Assembly (NCBI RefSeq): GCF_963576545.1
Contig: NC_083651.1
Location: 15,237,580-15,301,579, forward strand
DNA: 64,000 nt
Direction: 5' to 3'
Source of the DNA: Limanda limanda
Lineage: Eukaryota; Chordata; Actinopteri; Pleuronectiformes; Pleuronectidae
The notes below the pieces were generated by a model that saw only the letters and a program-made list of their open reading frames with translations, did no database searches and was not told where the DNA came from. The position numbers were made by a program, and so were the translations under genes. Shown here piece by piece: positions 63,961-64,000 of the stretch (its first letter is position 1; every line of letters starts with the position of its first letter).

Positions 63961-64000
63961 TCCCAAATAAAAGATCCCTTCACCAAGAACAAAAGGGGCC

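Larger units (their letters stand above)
51701..64000. other. sox21 upstream region and gene-free flank
   Basis: 12.3 kb with no recognisable exon. The first kilobase should hold the sox21 5' UTR and promoter (start site not determined). Further out are microsatellites (52220-52265, 52764-52845, 62102-62195, 63057-63101) and several motif-dense stretches listed as candidate regulatory elements. Confidence 0.7.

Noticed and set aside
1..64000. CRISPR arrays, tRNA or rRNA genes, bacterial operons
   Set aside because: None was found. Regularly spaced repeats are absent apart from microsatellites, and no cloverleaf was recognised; the window is vertebrate nuclear DNA.

Overview
The window is vertebrate genomic DNA, almost certainly from a teleost fish. 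It holds intron-split glypican, dopachrome tautomerase and SoxB2 genes in conserved vertebrate synteny. It also has short TTAA-flanked DNA-transposon-like elements, long (TG)n microsatellites and one young LTR retroelement. Nothing bacterial is present.

Layout from left to right. Positions 1-17639 are intronic sequence of a plus-strand glypican-6 gene whose first exons lie outside the window. The last three coding exons (17640-17776, 18811-18986, 19997-20205) encode the end of the core, the Ser-Gly glycosaminoglycan attachment run and the GPI-anchor signal. A probable 2 kb 3' UTR follows. Dopachrome tautomerase (dct) then lies tail-to-tail on the minus strand. It is a complete eight-exon gene (22817-26886) encoding 515 residues, with a signal peptide, all six metal-ligand histidines and a C-terminal membrane anchor. 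About 2.5 kb upstream of the dct start codon sits a 6.4 kb LTR element (29394-35780). Its LTRs differ by a single base indel, and it has a 5-bp target duplication, a polypurine tract, a short Gag ORF with a CCHC knuckle, and only scraps of pol. Positions 35786-49850 hold no gene. The single-exon sox21 gene (50957-51700, minus) follows, then gene-free sequence to 64000.

The order gpc6 > < dct ... < sox21 matches the human GPC6-DCT-TGDS-GPR180-SOX21 neighbourhood, but TGDS and GPR180 are not recognisable here. The long flanks of sox21 contain many stretches rich in homeodomain, SOX and POU motifs, as expected for the conserved non-coding elements known around this gene. These are proposed from composition only, because no alignment was possible.

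The least ordinary feature is the LTR element. It is very young, internally deleted and close to a pigment gene. Each LTR carries perfect hairpins, including two in tandem directly before its poly(A) signal.
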